Origin: Flavobacterium sp. I-STPP5a | Lineage (GTDB): Bacteria > Bacteroidota > Bacteroidia > Flavobacteriales > Flavobacteriaceae | Length of the DNA: 64,000 nt | Assembly (NCBI RefSeq): GCF_009764685.1 | Contig: NZ_VHLM01000050.1 | Coordinates: forward strand, 1 to 64,000 | Direction of reading: 5' to 3' | In this document: positions 16,511 to 25,608 of the stretch, one piece after another | How the letters are laid out: each line of letters opens with the position of its first letter | Position numbering within the stretch: the first letter of the stretch is position 1 | Made by a program: the position numbers and the translations under genes | Notes under the pieces: model-generated | What the model saw: only the letters and a program-made list of their open reading frames with translations | Told to the model about the DNA's origin: nothing | The model's database searches: none

Positions 16511-17959
16511 TTACTGTTTTTTTGGCATTGCTAAATAATAAACAGGGATTCCTAATGCAACAATAGCTAATCCTAGGCCGGTATTAAATGTGTCATAAAT
16601 TAATAAGGTAAGACAAATAGCCACCGTAACTACAATATAAAGTGCAGGAACAAAGGGGTAACCAAATGCTTTATAAGGTCTATCAGCATGAGGCTCTTTT
16701 TTTCTCAGGATAAAAACTCCTAAAATAGTCAAGATATAAAACAATAAGGATGCAAAAGTAGCATACGTCAATAAATCTCCAAATTTCCCCGAAATACACA
16801 ACACACAAGCCCAAATACACTGGACCCACAAGGCTTTGGCTGGGACTTGATTTTTATTTAATTCGGTGGCTTGTTTAAAAAACAAACCATCCTTTGCCAT
16901 TGCAAAAAACAATCTGCCACCAGAGAGGATTAATCCGCTATTACAACCAAAAGTGGACACCATAATTAATCCTGCCATAACAAAGACACTTACATTTCCC
17001 AATATCATACTTGCTGCTGCCGCACCTACTCGGTCATTATTAGCAAACATGATTCCGTTACTCAAGGCATCACTTGCGCTAGGCGAACCTTGCATTGGCA
17101 GTAACGCTAAATAAGCCACATTAGCCAACACATAAACTACAGTCACAATGACCGTTCCTAGAAACAAACTGCGAGGTATATTTTTTTTAGGATCTTTAAT
17201 TTCGCCTGCTATAAAGGTAACATTATTCCATGCATCACTAGAAAATAAAGAGTTTATAATAGTAGCACCCGCAGCTCCTAAAAGGGCAGTTCCTACAAGT
17301 TTTGTAACAGTTACAGTTCCATCTGGGTTAACTACCGTTTTGCTAGCGTCCCACATGTTTGCAAAATTATCCGATAAAACATCCGTTTTTAATCCTACAT
17401 ACAATCCTAAAATAATCAAGGCAAACAGTGCAATTAATTTTGCCGAAGTAAAAACAAGTTGAACCATTTTACCACTTTGAACACCTTTGGTATTGATATA
17501 AGTAAGTAAAACAATACTGAAAATGGCTAAAACTTTTTGGTACGAAAAAACAAAACTCGATCCGACAGAAAAAAGCGTTTCATCTAAAACAGGAAAAAAA
17601 ATAGCTGCATAATTTGCAAAAGTTACTGCTATAGCAGCAATAACTCCCGTTTGAATAACGGTAAAGACAGTCCATCCATATAAAAAGGAAACTAGCCTAC
17701 CGTATGCACGCTGAATATACACAAATTGACCACCAGCATTAGGCATCATTCCCGCTAGCTCGCCATAACTTAAAGCTGCTGCAACGGTAATTAAGCCGGT
17801 AACAATCCAGATCACGAGCAACCAAGCCGCCGATCCTATATCTCTGGCCATAGCAGATGTTACAATAAAAATACCTGATCCTATCATGGAACCTGCAACT
17901 AAACTGGTTGCATCTATCAATCCTAAAGAACGTTTTAACTCGGTTTTATTTTCTGACAT
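16511..17959 (-). CDS. APC family amino acid permease
   Basis: 482 residues and about 12 membrane helices. The N-terminus LIDATSLVAGSMIGSGIFIV is the substrate-binding loop signature of APC-superfamily amino acid/polyamine transporters. The substrate cannot be told from sequence. It is convergent with the FNR-like gene (11 bases apart) and has its own upstream region. Confidence 0.9.
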   Translation of the reverse strand: MSENKTELKRSLGLIDATSLVAGSMIGSGIFIVTSAMARDIGSAAWLLVIWIVTGLITVAAALSYGELAGMMPNAGGQFVYIQRAYGRLVSFLYGWTVFTVIQTGVIAAIAVTFANYAAIFFPVLDETLFSVGSSFVFSYQKVLAIFSIVLLTYINTKGVQSGKMVQLVFTSAKLIALFALIILGLYVGLKTDVLSDNFANMWDASKTVVNPDGTVTVTKLVGTALLGAAGATIINSLFSSDAWNNVTFIAGEIKDPKKNIPRSLFLGTVIVTVVYVLANVAYLALLPMQGSPSASDALSNGIMFANNDRVGAAAASMILGNVSVFVMAGLIMVSTFGCNSGLILSGGRLFFAMAKDGLFFKQATELNKNQVPAKALWVQCIWACVLCISGKFGDLLTYATFASLLFYILTILGVFILRKKEPHADRPYKAFGYPFVPALYIVVTVAICLTLLIYDTFNTGLGLAIVALGIPVYYLAMPKKQ

Positions 17960-18099
17960 TGGTAATTATAAATTATTCTAAAACTATACTTTAAACTCTA
18001 AATATTGATTACAAGATACTGAATACTGCAAACTGACAACTACAATCTTTTCGCTTCTTCCCAAAATTGAGTTATTTAGAAATCAGAGATTTCCAATTC

Positions 18100-18882
18100 C
18101 TATTTGTTAGGAAGACGCTTCGCTTCTTCCCAAAAAATATCCATTTCAGCTAGAGTCATATCCATTAAAGGTTTTCCTAACTCTGAAGCTTTACTTTCTA
18201 AATATTGAAATCGTTTAATGAATTTTTTATTGGTTCGTTCCAAGGCATCTTCGGGATTAACATTCAAAAATCGGGCATAATTAATCATTGAAAACAAAAC
18301 GTCACCAAACTCCGCTTCTATCTTATCCTGATCTCCCGCTTGCACTTCAACTTGTAGTTCCTCTAATTCCTCTTGCACTTTATCCCAAACTTGATGCGTC
18401 TCTTCCCAATCAAATCCTACTCCTTTCACTTTATCCTGAATGCGACTGGCTTTGACTAAGGCTGGCAAACTTTTAGGAACTCCTTCCAAAACAGATTTCT
18501 TACCTTCTTTAAGTTTTAATTTCTCCCAATTTTGCTTGACTTCTTCTTCGTCCTTCACTACTGTATCACTATAAATGTGGGGATGACGGTGTATCAATTT
18601 TTCAGAAATTTCATGACACACATCAGCAATATCAAAATCACTAGTTTCACTTCCTATTTTAGCATAAAAAACAATGTGCAACAAGAGATCTCCCAATTCC
18701 TTCTTCACTTCACTTAAATCATTATCTAAAATAGCATCACCAAGTTCATAGGTTTCTTCAATGGTAAGATGACGCAAGGATTGCATGGTTTGTTTTTGAT
18801 CCCAAGGGCATTTTTCCCTCAAATCATCCATTATAGTAAGTAATCTGTCAAATGCTTGTAGTTGTGCGGCTCTTGTATTCAT
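18100..18882 (-). CDS. mazG: Nucleoside triphosphate pyrophosphohydrolase MazG
   Basis: 260 residues with two tandem MazG domains. The first has CPWDQKQTMQSL and the metal motif LTIEETYEL...KKELGDLLLH; the second has EELEELQVEVQ...EAEFGDVLFS. MazG hydrolyses non-canonical and canonical NTPs to NMP plus PPi. The start is set at the ATG at 18882 (MNTRAAQLQAFDRLL); an in-frame extension upstream runs through the terminator of the neighbouring gene and is lysine-rich, so it is not real. Confidence 0.95.
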   Translation of the reverse strand: MNTRAAQLQAFDRLLTIMDDLREKCPWDQKQTMQSLRHLTIEETYELGDAILDNDLSEVKKELGDLLLHIVFYAKIGSETSDFDIADVCHEISEKLIHRHPHIYSDTVVKDEEEVKQNWEKLKLKEGKKSVLEGVPKSLPALVKASRIQDKVKGVGFDWEETHQVWDKVQEELEELQVEVQAGDQDKIEAEFGDVLFSMINYARFLNVNPEDALERTNKKFIKRFQYLESKASELGKPLMDMTLAEMDIFWEEAKRLPNK

Positions 18883-18908
18883 CAATATTGTTTTGGTAAA
18901 AATAAAAA

Positions 18909-18938
18909 AATCCCATTCAAGAACGTCCTGAATGGGAT
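18909..18938 (-). terminator. Rho-independent terminator of the DUF5606 gene
   Basis: On the minus strand an AATCCCATTCA / TGAATGGGATT stem is followed by seven T residues. It lies just beyond the stop at 18959 and before mazG. Confidence 0.85.
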
Positions 18939-18958
18939 TAAATATTTTAAAGCTTTTG

Positions 18959-19444
18959 TTATTCTTTTTTAGCTTTTGCTTTTTTAGCTGGTTTTTCTGC
19001 AACTTCTTCATTAACTTCTTCAACTGCTGGTGCGCTTGGCTCTTCGGCAGTAGCTGGAGCATCATCATTAAGCAATTCTTTTGATTGTAAAATTCCGTAC
19101 CAGTTTAATATTTTTTTAATATCAGATGGGTATACTCTATCTTCATCATAATTAGGCAAAATGGCTTTGAAATACTCCATTAATTTTGCATTTTCAGCTT
19201 TATGTGATAAAGCTTCACCTTTATTTTCTTTATCTGCAATAGTTTGCATGATTTCAGATAATGGTTTTTCACCTTCGTAAGTATAAATCGAAATTTCAGA
19301 AAGTAAGCTTACATTACTTTTTAAGTTTACTGTAATTTTTTTTCCATCAGCTAATGACTCAGCCACAAATCCTGATCTAGTTTGTACTTTCAAAATGTAT
19401 AAACCTGGTTTTCCTGAAATGGCTAATATTTTTTCTAAATTCAT
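18959..19444 (-). CDS. DUF5606 domain protein
   Basis: 161 residues. The N-terminal part MNLEKILAISGKPGLYILK ... and the segment ending DIKKILNWYGILQ are typical of DUF5606, a flavobacterial family of unknown function. The last ~25 residues are a low-complexity Lys/Ala/Glu tail. It lies 84 bases downstream of def and is read in the same direction, possibly co-transcribed. Confidence 0.85.
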   Translation of the reverse strand: MNLEKILAISGKPGLYILKVQTRSGFVAESLADGKKITVNLKSNVSLLSEISIYTYEGEKPLSEIMQTIADKENKGEALSHKAENAKLMEYFKAILPNYDEDRVYPSDIKKILNWYGILQSKELLNDDAPATAEEPSAPAVEEVNEEVAEKPAKKAKAKKE

Positions 19445-19528
19445 GGTTCGTGTAATTGTTATTGAAAATTGGATTAATTAATTTTATCTAGGTACCCAAA
19501 AATTGTACCACGCTTGCACTAGCTTGAC

Positions 19529-20116
19529 TTATCTTCCCTTTTTTCCGAAAAATTTCATTCGGTACTCTTGAAAAGTTTTCCCTTCTAATATGTTTTTTAA
19601 TTTCTTTTGAATTAATCTTTTTTTTAAGGACGAAATTTTATCCGTAAATAAAACGCCTTCAATATGATCGTATTCATGTTGAATTACGCGGGCTATGAGT
19701 CCGTCAAATACTTCTGTTTTCATTACAAAATCTTCTTCGCAATACTCTAATGTAATCGTTGGATTTCTGTAAACATCCTCTCTTACATCGGGAATACTTA
19801 AGCATCCTTCATTAAAACTCCATAATTCCCCTTCTTCTTTTACCATTCTAGCATTGATAAAAGTTTTTTTAAACCCTTTCAATTTATTTTGCTCTGTAGA
19901 ATCTAGTTCATCGTCATCGCTAAAAGGAGTTGTATCTATTACAAATATGCGTAAAGCAAGACCTACTTGAGGAGCTGCAAGACCCACACCATGAGCATTA
20001 TACATGGTTTCATACATATTTGAAATGATTTCCTTTAAATTAGGAAAATCTGCGGTAACAAGTTCTCCTGTTTTTCTTAAAACGGGATCGCCGTAAGCTA
20101 TAATTGGTAAAATCAT
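19529..20116 (-). CDS. def: Peptide deformylase
   Basis: 195 residues. It carries all three deformylase motifs: GVGLAAPQVG (43-52), EGCLSIP (103-109, metal ligand Cys105) and QHEYDH (146-151, metal ligands His147 and His151). The enzyme removes the formyl group from nascent N-terminal Met. Confidence 0.97.
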   Translation of the reverse strand: MILPIIAYGDPVLRKTGELVTADFPNLKEIISNMYETMYNAHGVGLAAPQVGLALRIFVIDTTPFSDDDELDSTEQNKLKGFKKTFINARMVKEEGELWSFNEGCLSIPDVREDVYRNPTITLEYCEEDFVMKTEVFDGLIARVIQHEYDHIEGVLFTDKISSLKKRLIQKKLKNILEGKTFQEYRMKFFGKKGR

Positions 20117-20285
20117 TGTACAGTGTTAAAATTAGGAGCTAAAAAATATGGTATCCAGCTTTTTTATTCAGTCTGCAAAAATAGTAAAAAATAAACAATG
20201 AATATTATACTATCAATTTTTAAAATAAATTAAATCTTTTAGACAGAAGTACGCTGTTTATACCTCTTTTAACTTTTTCAAATCT

Positions 20286-20293
20286 TATCTTTG
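20286..20293 (+). promoter_or_regulatory. -7 promoter element of the FUSC gene
   Basis: TATCTTTG matches TAnnTTTG exactly and lies 16 bases upstream of the chosen ATG at 20309. No clear -33 TTG is seen. Confidence 0.45.
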
Positions 20294-20308
20294 TTACAAC
20301 CTAGAAAT

Positions 20309-22522
20309 ATGCTTACAGAGATTCAAAAATTTATAGATACGGCTTCTTTTACAAACGCACTAAAAGTAACTATTGCGGCGGTAATTCCTGTAGTTGTTTT
20401 CACTTATTTTGGTACGTTTAATATAGGTTTTGTACTGGCACTGGGAGCTATATTTGTATATCCAAGTGACATAGCAAGTAGCTTAAACCAAAAAATGTAT
20501 GGCATTGTACTTACGGCAATATTAACTTCTATTATTACGCTAATAGTCAATATCTTTTTTCCTTACAAAGTCTTATTCTACCTCGTAATCACTTTATTAA
20601 TTTTTTCTATTTCAATTGTATCTGTCTATGGGCAAAGGGCTAGTATGTTATCCTTTTCTTGCTTGGTAGCTTTGGCTTTAGCATTTTCTAATACAGCTTC
20701 AGGTTGGCCTATGTTTTTTCACGCGCTTTTAATTTTTGCTGGTGGGATTTTTTATTTACTAGTTTCTCTTGTGTTTCATTATCTAAAACCAAATAGATAT
20801 TTAGAACTGCAAGTACAGGAATGCATGAAACTTACCGCGAAATATTTAAAACTTAGGGGTGATTTGTGGTCCTTAAACGCAGATCGAAAAGCAATTACCA
20901 AAAAGCAGCTTCATTTACAGGTAGAACTCAACGTCATTCATCAGAATATTAGAGAAGTATTAATACCCAATCATAGCATTAATGGCTCCTCTGCTGCAAA
21001 TAGAAAAATGCTTGTTGTCTTTATTTGCCTTGTTGAAATTCTTGAATTGGCTTTATCAACAGCATTTGATCATAAAAAACTACACGATAAATTTGACGAT
21101 CATCCAAAAGTATTAGCTACCTATCAAAAGCTGGCGTACCATTTGGCGTCAAGCCTACAAATTTTTTCAAAAAGTATTAAAAAAGGAAAAACACAACTCG
21201 ATAAACTTTCATTTTGGGAAGACATAAATGCCTTGCAAATTGTGATCACTCAATACGAGATAACACTTGGTAAACAACAAGCAGTAGAAGGAGTTTTTAT
21301 GCTAACCACCATGTTACAGTATGCAGACAAGCAAGTTGATAAAATAAAGACTATTGAACATGCTTTTACAAGAGATTATAACACACTTGATTACAAAGGT
21401 CTTGACAAGGATATAGAGAAATTTTTAGCTCCACAACATTACCCATGGACAACATTAAGAGAAAGCCTCAGTTTTTCATCCTCTATATTTAGACATTCCT
21501 TACGAATAACAGTTACCTTAATAATAGGCTTAGCACTAGGGAACTACTTCCCTTTTCAAAACGCTTACTGGATTTTGTTAACCATTATCGTGATTATGAA
21601 ACCAGGATATGGTTTAACCAAAGAACGCACGTTTCAACGAATAACTGGAACTATCCTCGGTGGAATTATTGCTTTTGGAATCCTTTATTTCATTAAAGAT
21701 AATTTTATAATTAGCATGTTTTGTATTATTTGCATGCTGCTTGGGTTTGCATTTTCACAAACTAATTATAAAATCGGGGCTACATTTGTAACCATGTATG
21801 TGGTTTTTATTTACGGAATACTAACTCCAAACGTGAATGAACTTGTACAGTATAGAATTGTAGATACTCTTGTAGGAGCTTTATTAGCAGCTGTAGCCAA
21901 TTACTTTTTATGGCCTACTTGGGAATTTTTGAGCGCTCCCGCAACGATTAAAAAGGCAGTACTTGCCAACCAAAACTATTTAAAAGAAATTTCTATTTAT
22001 TACAATACCAAAGGTACGCTTTCAACATCTTACAAACTAGCTCGAAAAAATGCGTTTATAGAAATAGGAAATCTAATGGCTTGTTACCAAAGAATGGTTC
22101 AAGAACCCAAAACAAAACAATTACACTTAGAACAAGTGTATGAATTAGCCGTTTTAAACCATTCTTTACTTTCCTCGATTGCTTCATTAGGAACTTATAT
22201 CCAATCCCATAAAACTACTGCGGCATCAGAATCATTTAATGTAGTAGTAAATACAGGAATTCAAAATTTACAAAATGCTATCGAAACTTTAAATGGTAAA
22301 AATCTAGCAATTACACCTTCATCTGTAAACGAATTAAAACTAAGATTCACAGAACTAAAAAATATTCAACAAAGAGAAATCAGCATTCATAAAAACAGCA
22401 CTGAAACTGATTTTGACTCGGTTATGCAAGAGGCGCAACTAGTTATAGAACAACTCATGTGGCTGATTAACTTATCTGAAAAAATAGTTCAAACCACACA
22501 AACTTTAAAGAGTATTAGCTAA
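20309..22522 (+). CDS. FUSC family inner-membrane protein (YccS-like)
   Basis: 737 residues from the ATG at 20309 (an upstream TTG at 20291 overlaps the -7 element). Two blocks of membrane helices (about 20-150 and 400-530) are each followed by a soluble helical region, the layout of the YccS/FUSC family. The second block contains the FUSC-type stretch NAYWILLTIIVIMKPGYG and then TFQRITGTILGGI. Relatives include aromatic acid efflux proteins (AaeB), but no substrate can be assigned. Confidence 0.88.
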   Translation: MLTEIQKFIDTASFTNALKVTIAAVIPVVVFTYFGTFNIGFVLALGAIFVYPSDIASSLNQKMYGIVLTAILTSIITLIVNIFFPYKVLFYLVITLLIFSISIVSVYGQRASMLSFSCLVALALAFSNTASGWPMFFHALLIFAGGIFYLLVSLVFHYLKPNRYLELQVQECMKLTAKYLKLRGDLWSLNADRKAITKKQLHLQVELNVIHQNIREVLIPNHSINGSSAANRKMLVVFICLVEILELALSTAFDHKKLHDKFDDHPKVLATYQKLAYHLASSLQIFSKSIKKGKTQLDKLSFWEDINALQIVITQYEITLGKQQAVEGVFMLTTMLQYADKQVDKIKTIEHAFTRDYNTLDYKGLDKDIEKFLAPQHYPWTTLRESLSFSSSIFRHSLRITVTLIIGLALGNYFPFQNAYWILLTIIVIMKPGYGLTKERTFQRITGTILGGIIAFGILYFIKDNFIISMFCIICMLLGFAFSQTNYKIGATFVTMYVVFIYGILTPNVNELVQYRIVDTLVGALLAAVANYFLWPTWEFLSAPATIKKAVLANQNYLKEISIYYNTKGTLSTSYKLARKNAFIEIGNLMACYQRMVQEPKTKQLHLEQVYELAVLNHSLLSSIASLGTYIQSHKTTAASESFNVVVNTGIQNLQNAIETLNGKNLAITPSSVNELKLRFTELKNIQQREISIHKNSTETDFDSVMQEAQLVIEQLMWLINLSEKIVQTTQTLKSIS

Positions 22523-22526
22523 AAAA

Positions 22527-22563
22527 AACGCTAGAACATGAAATATGCTCTAGCGTTTTTTTA
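22527..22563. terminator. Bidirectional terminator between FUSC gene and mqo
   Basis: AACGCTAGA (22527-22535) pairs with TCTAGCGTT (22549-22557), flanked by A and T runs on both sides, between convergent genes. Confidence 0.85.
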
Positions 22564-22584
22564 TAAATATGAATCGCCCAAATA

Positions 22585-24078
22585 TTAATTTAACTTCAAT
22601 ACTTTGGCCGTATTTTCACGAACTTCTTTTAATAGTTCAGGGTTTTCATTTAATTTCTGTCCAAATGATGGTACCATAACTTTAAGTTTATCTTGCCATT
22701 CTTGAGTTTGATATTCGTCTACAAAACACCTGCTAATCAAGTCAATCATTATAGAAACAGCAGTAGATGCCCCTGGAGAAGCTCCTAACAATACCGATAA
22801 TGTTCCATCAGCAGTTGTAATTACTTCGGTACCAAATTCTAGAATACCACCTTCCTTTTCATCTTTTTTAATAACTTGAACACGCTGACCGGCACGTTCT
22901 AGAACCCAATCCTTAGAGCGTGCACCTGGCACATACTCACGTAAAGCATTAATTCTGTCTTTTTGAGATTGACGCACTTGTTCTATCAGATACTTAGTAA
23001 GCGGAATATTTTTGATACCCGCTGCAATCATAGGTATAATATTATCTGTCTTTATAGACAAAGGCAAATCAGAATAAGAACCATTTTTTAAAAACCGAGT
23101 TGAGAAACCTGCAAATGGTCCAAAAAGCAATTGTTTTTCTCCATTGATAACTCTTGAATCAATATGTGGTACAGACATAGGCGGAGCGCCCACGCTAGCT
23201 TTACCGTATACTTTAGCTTGATGCTTTGCAATCACATCAGGATTAGTACATTTTAACCATTGACCACTTACTGGGAATCCACCATATCCTTTTCCTTCTG
23301 GAACATCCGCTTTTTCAAGTAAAGGTAAAGAACCTCCACCAGCTCCAATAAAAACAAACTTAGTATAGGCTTTACGTATTTGGCCGTTAGCCAAATTCTT
23401 TATTTTAATTCTCCAAGATTTATCTTCTCGCTGTCTTAGCTTTAGAACTTCATGATTAAAATGAATCGTAACACCATCTAGACTAGTAAGGTAATTAAAA
23501 ATACTTCGAGTTAATTCTCCAAAATTCACATCGGTACCAATTGCCATTGTAGTAGCAGCAACTTTATCAGTCTCGTCTCTACCTTCCATTACTAGAGGCA
23601 TCCATTTCTTTAATTCAGAAAAGTTTTCGCTAAAAATCATTTCCTTAAAAAGAGGATTGGCTTGTAAGGCTTCAAATCTTTTTTTAAGATAATCTATATT
23701 TTTTTCGCCCCAAACAAAACTGAGATGAGGAATGCTTTTGATAAATTTTTCAGGAGAAGGAACTTTATTTTCTTGAACCAAATAAGCCCAAAATTGTCTT
23801 GAAACTTCAAATGATTCAGCAATACTTATTGCTTTATTTGGATTTATACTTCCATCTTCGCCCTCCGGAGTATAATTTAGCTCACAAAAGGCGGAGTGGC
23901 CAGTTCCTGCATTATTCCATGCATCAGAACTTTCGGCTGCTGCCATATCTAATCGTTCGTATATTTCGATTGTAATATCAGGCTTCAATTCTTTTAAAAT
24001 TAAACCTAGAGTGGCGCTCATAATTCCAGCACCTATAAGAACTACTTCACTTTGGGTACGTATCGTTGTATCAGGCAT
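22585..24078 (-). CDS. mqo: Malate:quinone oxidoreductase
   Basis: 497 residues. The N-terminal FAD-binding motif VLIGAGIMSATLG, NNAGTGHSAFCELNYTPE, and the C-terminal LLGASPGASTAVSIM are signature stretches of Mqo. This FAD enzyme at the inner membrane oxidises malate to oxaloacetate and reduces quinone. It is a single gene. Confidence 0.97.
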   Translation of the reverse strand: MPDTTIRTQSEVVLIGAGIMSATLGLILKELKPDITIEIYERLDMAAAESSDAWNNAGTGHSAFCELNYTPEGEDGSINPNKAISIAESFEVSRQFWAYLVQENKVPSPEKFIKSIPHLSFVWGEKNIDYLKKRFEALQANPLFKEMIFSENFSELKKWMPLVMEGRDETDKVAATTMAIGTDVNFGELTRSIFNYLTSLDGVTIHFNHEVLKLRQREDKSWRIKIKNLANGQIRKAYTKFVFIGAGGGSLPLLEKADVPEGKGYGGFPVSGQWLKCTNPDVIAKHQAKVYGKASVGAPPMSVPHIDSRVINGEKQLLFGPFAGFSTRFLKNGSYSDLPLSIKTDNIIPMIAAGIKNIPLTKYLIEQVRQSQKDRINALREYVPGARSKDWVLERAGQRVQVIKKDEKEGGILEFGTEVITTADGTLSVLLGASPGASTAVSIMIDLISRCFVDEYQTQEWQDKLKVMVPSFGQKLNENPELLKEVRENTAKVLKLN

Positions 24079-24196
24079 AATAAGATTTTAAAATGCAAAG
24101 ATAAATTATTAAATTCCAAAAAAAAGTATAAATCGGAACCAAAAAGTTACATTTTTAAAACATTTTTCTCAAAAAGTAAACATATTCTCTTGAACC

Positions 24197-24613
24197 TTAA
24201 AAAGATTTTCTATTTAGGTAATCTTGCAGCATGATAGTGGCTGCAATTTCATCTATGAGCGCTTTATTTTGACGCTGCTTTTTACTCATTCCGTTGTCTA
24301 TCATGGACTGAAATGCCATTTTGGATGTAAAGCGTTCGTCTACACGAATGACTTTCATATCCGGAAAATGATTGGTAAAATGAGTCACAAATCCTTTTAC
24401 AATGGAAGCACTTTCAGAGGGTAGTCCATTCATTTGTTTCGGTTCTCCTATTAAAACAGCCTCTACTTTTTCTTTAGCAAAATAATCTTTTAAAAAAGCG
24501 ATTGCAGTACTAGAAGTCACTGTCGTCAAACCTGACGCAATAATCTGCATTTCGTCAGTAACTGCAATTCCTGTTCTTTTTTGTCCGTAATCAATGGCGA
24601 GTATTCTTGGCAT
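24197..24613 (-). CDS. ruvX: RuvX/YqgF family RNase H-fold nuclease
   Basis: 138 residues with the conserved LAIDYGQKRTGIAVTD (Asp near 7), the IGEPKQMNG loop and VDERFTSKMA. The family has been called Holliday junction resolvase and is implicated in pre-16S rRNA processing. Confidence 0.94.
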   Translation of the reverse strand: MPRILAIDYGQKRTGIAVTDEMQIIASGLTTVTSSTAIAFLKDYFAKEKVEAVLIGEPKQMNGLPSESASIVKGFVTHFTNHFPDMKVIRVDERFTSKMAFQSMIDNGMSKKQRQNKALIDEIAATIMLQDYLNRKSF

Positions 24614-24690
24614 ATTAAAATATAAAAACTTAGTACTAAAATTAAAATTAGCTAATTAAAATGCTAAGATAAAGTTATTATTTAATTAGC

Positions 24691-25269
24691 TTAATATTGG
24701 CTGAATATATTTCTTATTTTAAGAATTTCAGAAGTGTTAACATTGATCAAGATTGGCTTTCTGTTTTTATAAAACTGAAAACTAAGTGTCTTTATATTTT
24801 TAAATTCAAGGAGCTCCTCTTCGTTATAATTCAACTCAAATTGATGCATTAAACGAGAATCACTTTGAAAACCCGTAACAATTTCGACTTTTTTATCCTC
24901 ATTATCTTTAATAGACTCGGTATCGGTTTTTGTTTCTGTATGTATACTTTTACTGTAATTTTTGATCGTTTTAGAGTAAATTCTATCGTTTATTTTCACA
25001 TAAACCACGCTGTCTATTTTGCCAAAATCTTGGCTTGTAAACAAATTAAAAAAGGAACTAAATGTATCAGATTCTTTCTTTTTTTCTAAGACAAAATCAT
25101 TATTTGCATAAAAGATTTCACTGTTATTTTTAATAAAATACCTTTGTTTACAAGAGACTACAATGGTGTTTTTAATTGAATCTGTTTGTCTATAGATGCC
25201 ATTTGAAGAATAGAGACCACAACTTTGAAAAACAAATAATAGTATCCCAATTAGTATAATTCTTTTCAT
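24691..25269 (-). CDS. Hypothetical lipoprotein
   Basis: 192 residues from the ATG at 25269, chosen because it starts a signal peptide with lipobox (MKRIILIGILLFVFQSCG, Cys18). The longer frame to 25428 adds a Cys-rich non-signal segment and is unlikely. The mature part is polar with no recognised domain. Probably surface or periplasmic; function unknown. Confidence 0.7.
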   Translation of the reverse strand: MKRIILIGILLFVFQSCGLYSSNGIYRQTDSIKNTIVVSCKQRYFIKNNSEIFYANNDFVLEKKKESDTFSSFFNLFTSQDFGKIDSVVYVKINDRIYSKTIKNYSKSIHTETKTDTESIKDNEDKKVEIVTGFQSDSRLMHQFELNYNEEELLEFKNIKTLSFQFYKNRKPILINVNTSEILKIRNIFSQY

Positions 25270-25583
25270 AAATATAACTTTTACAAAAAGGTAATAGCAC
25301 ATACAATGCCAAAATATCAAAATTAATTCACAAATTTTATCGCTAAGTCTTGGAGTACATTTATAATTTAACTCTAATTTAGATCTTATTTCATTTTTAT
25401 TAATACAAAAACTTTCTAAACTATACATAATTCATCCAAAGTGAACGATCTCAATAATTAAAGGACTTGGGTTTTAATGTTAGTCTAAAACTCTAATCTC
25501 ATAACAGCGGTGATTTATAAATTTAAGTTAGATCTGTAACATTTTAGTCTGTTTTTAACTGTTTTGCTTTTGGTTAAAAATTC
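25270..25583. other. Intergenic region without a recognised gene
   Basis: AT-rich sequence between a minus-strand lipoprotein gene and the plus-strand acyltransferase gene. Apart from the upstream extension of the lipoprotein frame and the TTG-containing stretch of the next promoter, I see nothing conserved. Confidence 0.5.
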
Positions 25584-25591
25584 TATCTTTG
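25584..25591 (+). promoter_or_regulatory. -7 promoter element of the acyltransferase gene
   Basis: TATCTTTG with an upstream TTG (25564-25566), 17 bases between them, fits the flavobacterial TTG-N17-23-TAnnTTTG promoter. The ATG follows 17 bases later. Confidence 0.55.
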
Positions 25592-25608
25592 CTGCAAAAT
25601 TAAACTTA

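Noticed and set aside
18883..19068. 62-residue N-terminal extension of MazG
   Set aside because: It runs through the terminator and tail of the DUF5606 gene, is Lys/Gln-rich and unlike MazG; the ATG at 18882 gives the standard N-terminus.
24052..24234. Short plus-strand frame between mqo and ruvX
   Set aside because: It overlaps both neighbouring gene ends, is Lys-rich and has no homology-like features; considered a chance frame.
25270..25428. 53-residue N-terminal extension of the lipoprotein
   Set aside because: The downstream Met begins a textbook signal peptide with lipobox; an extension would bury it.
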